Shown: piece after piece, positions 6,635-6,789 of the stretch
Position numbering within the stretch: the stretch's first letter is position 1
Layout of the letters: the number at the start of each line of letters is the position of its first letter
Assembly (NCBI GenBank): GCA_031406385.1
Contig: JANOHI010000396.1
Coordinates: 1-6,789, forward strand
Source of the DNA: JANLQX01 sp031406385
GTDB taxonomy: Bacteria > Actinomycetota > Acidimicrobiia > Acidimicrobiales > JANYDT01
Direction of reading: 5' to 3'
Length of the DNA: 6,789 nt
Program-made: the position numbers and the translations under genes
The notes under the pieces: generated by a model
What the model was told of the DNA's origin: nothing
What the model saw: only the letters and a program-made list of their open reading frames with translations
Databases searched by the model: none

Positions 6635-6789
6635 TGGTGCCGGCCTTGATGGCGTCGTCGATCCAGGGGATGACGATGTCGAGCATGTCACTGCTGCCAG
6701 AGCACCTCTTCGCTGTAGATCTCGCCGAGCTTCGTCTCGCGCTTTCCGGCCAGCAGCGCCTCCTGCGTCTGGAGGATGAGCGTCTTGGG
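6630..6789 (-). CDS. 3' end of an unidentified gene, with an apparent frameshift
   Basis: The gene enters from the right edge on the minus strand. From 6789 the frame reads 33 codons, including QTQEALLAGKRETKLGEIY and ending EEVLWQQ, to a TGA at 6688-6690. 31 of the 33 third positions are G or C. After that stop this frame loses its bias (CAT GCT CGA CAT CGT), while the +1 frame becomes fully G/C at third positions and reads MLDIVIPWIDDAIKAGTI to a TGA at 6630-6632. Without one base at the junction the protein would run WQQDMLDIV. So this is most likely one C-terminus broken by a real or sequencing frameshift. A separate 18-codon gene (ATG 6686) is less likely because no ribosome binding site precedes it. 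The family is not recognised. Confidence 0.6.
   Translation of the reverse strand, partial: PRRSSSRRRRRCWPESARRSSARSTAKRCSGSSDMLDIVIPWIDDAIKAGTI

Noticed and set aside
6688..6690. UGA as a selenocysteine codon, given selAB in the window
   Set aside because: Reading through in the same frame gives a sequence with lost codon bias (HARHRHPLD). The coding signal continues in the +1 frame instead, so Sec insertion does not explain it.
6366..6779. Plus-strand ORF of 137 codons across the repeat region
   Set aside because: Its Arg/Gly-rich translation runs through the tandem repeat and opposite the minus-strand coding tail. It has no protein-like features.

Overview
The window is GC-rich throughout, with strongly G/C-biased third codon positions and GTG/TTG among the plausible starts. 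That fits a high-GC actinobacterium, but nothing here fixes the taxon. The firmest content is the bacterial selenocysteine machinery: selA (about 169-1506, +) followed by selB (1503-3266, +), with stop and start sharing ATGA. SelA converts Ser-tRNA(Sec) to Sec-tRNA(Sec). SelB is the dedicated elongation factor that brings it to UGA codons marked by a SECIS hairpin. The pair is almost certainly co-transcribed. I see no selD, no tRNA(Sec) and no selenoprotein gene in the window, so they must lie elsewhere if the pathway works.

Layout: bases 1-60 may be the 5' end of a divergent minus-strand gene (weak). Bases 61-168 form a putative divergent promoter region: a candidate promoter ends about 7 bases before the selA ATG, and a perfect 6+6 dyad lies in its spacer. 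selA and selB follow. After a 13-base convergent gap come two minus-strand genes: an uncharacterised 445-aa two-helix membrane-anchored protein (3280-4617), and an uncharacterised 571-aa polytopic membrane protein of GT-C-like architecture (4699-6414). Between these two is a hairpin with a U-tract, probably a terminator on the minus strand. They have no visible link to selenium.

The right end (6415-6789) is the most unusual part. The 3' end of another minus-strand gene enters from the right edge, and its coding signal switches frame at a UGA (6688-6690). Its final stop overlaps the first unit of a 50-bp tandem repeat (6521-6634). In the minus direction each unit is a complete mini-ORF joined to its neighbours by TGATG stop/start overlaps, an arrangement recalling mycobacterial interspersed repetitive units (MIRUs). 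No wholly new system can be claimed. The repeat, the frame switch and a non-canonical G4 motif in SelB are the points worth checking.
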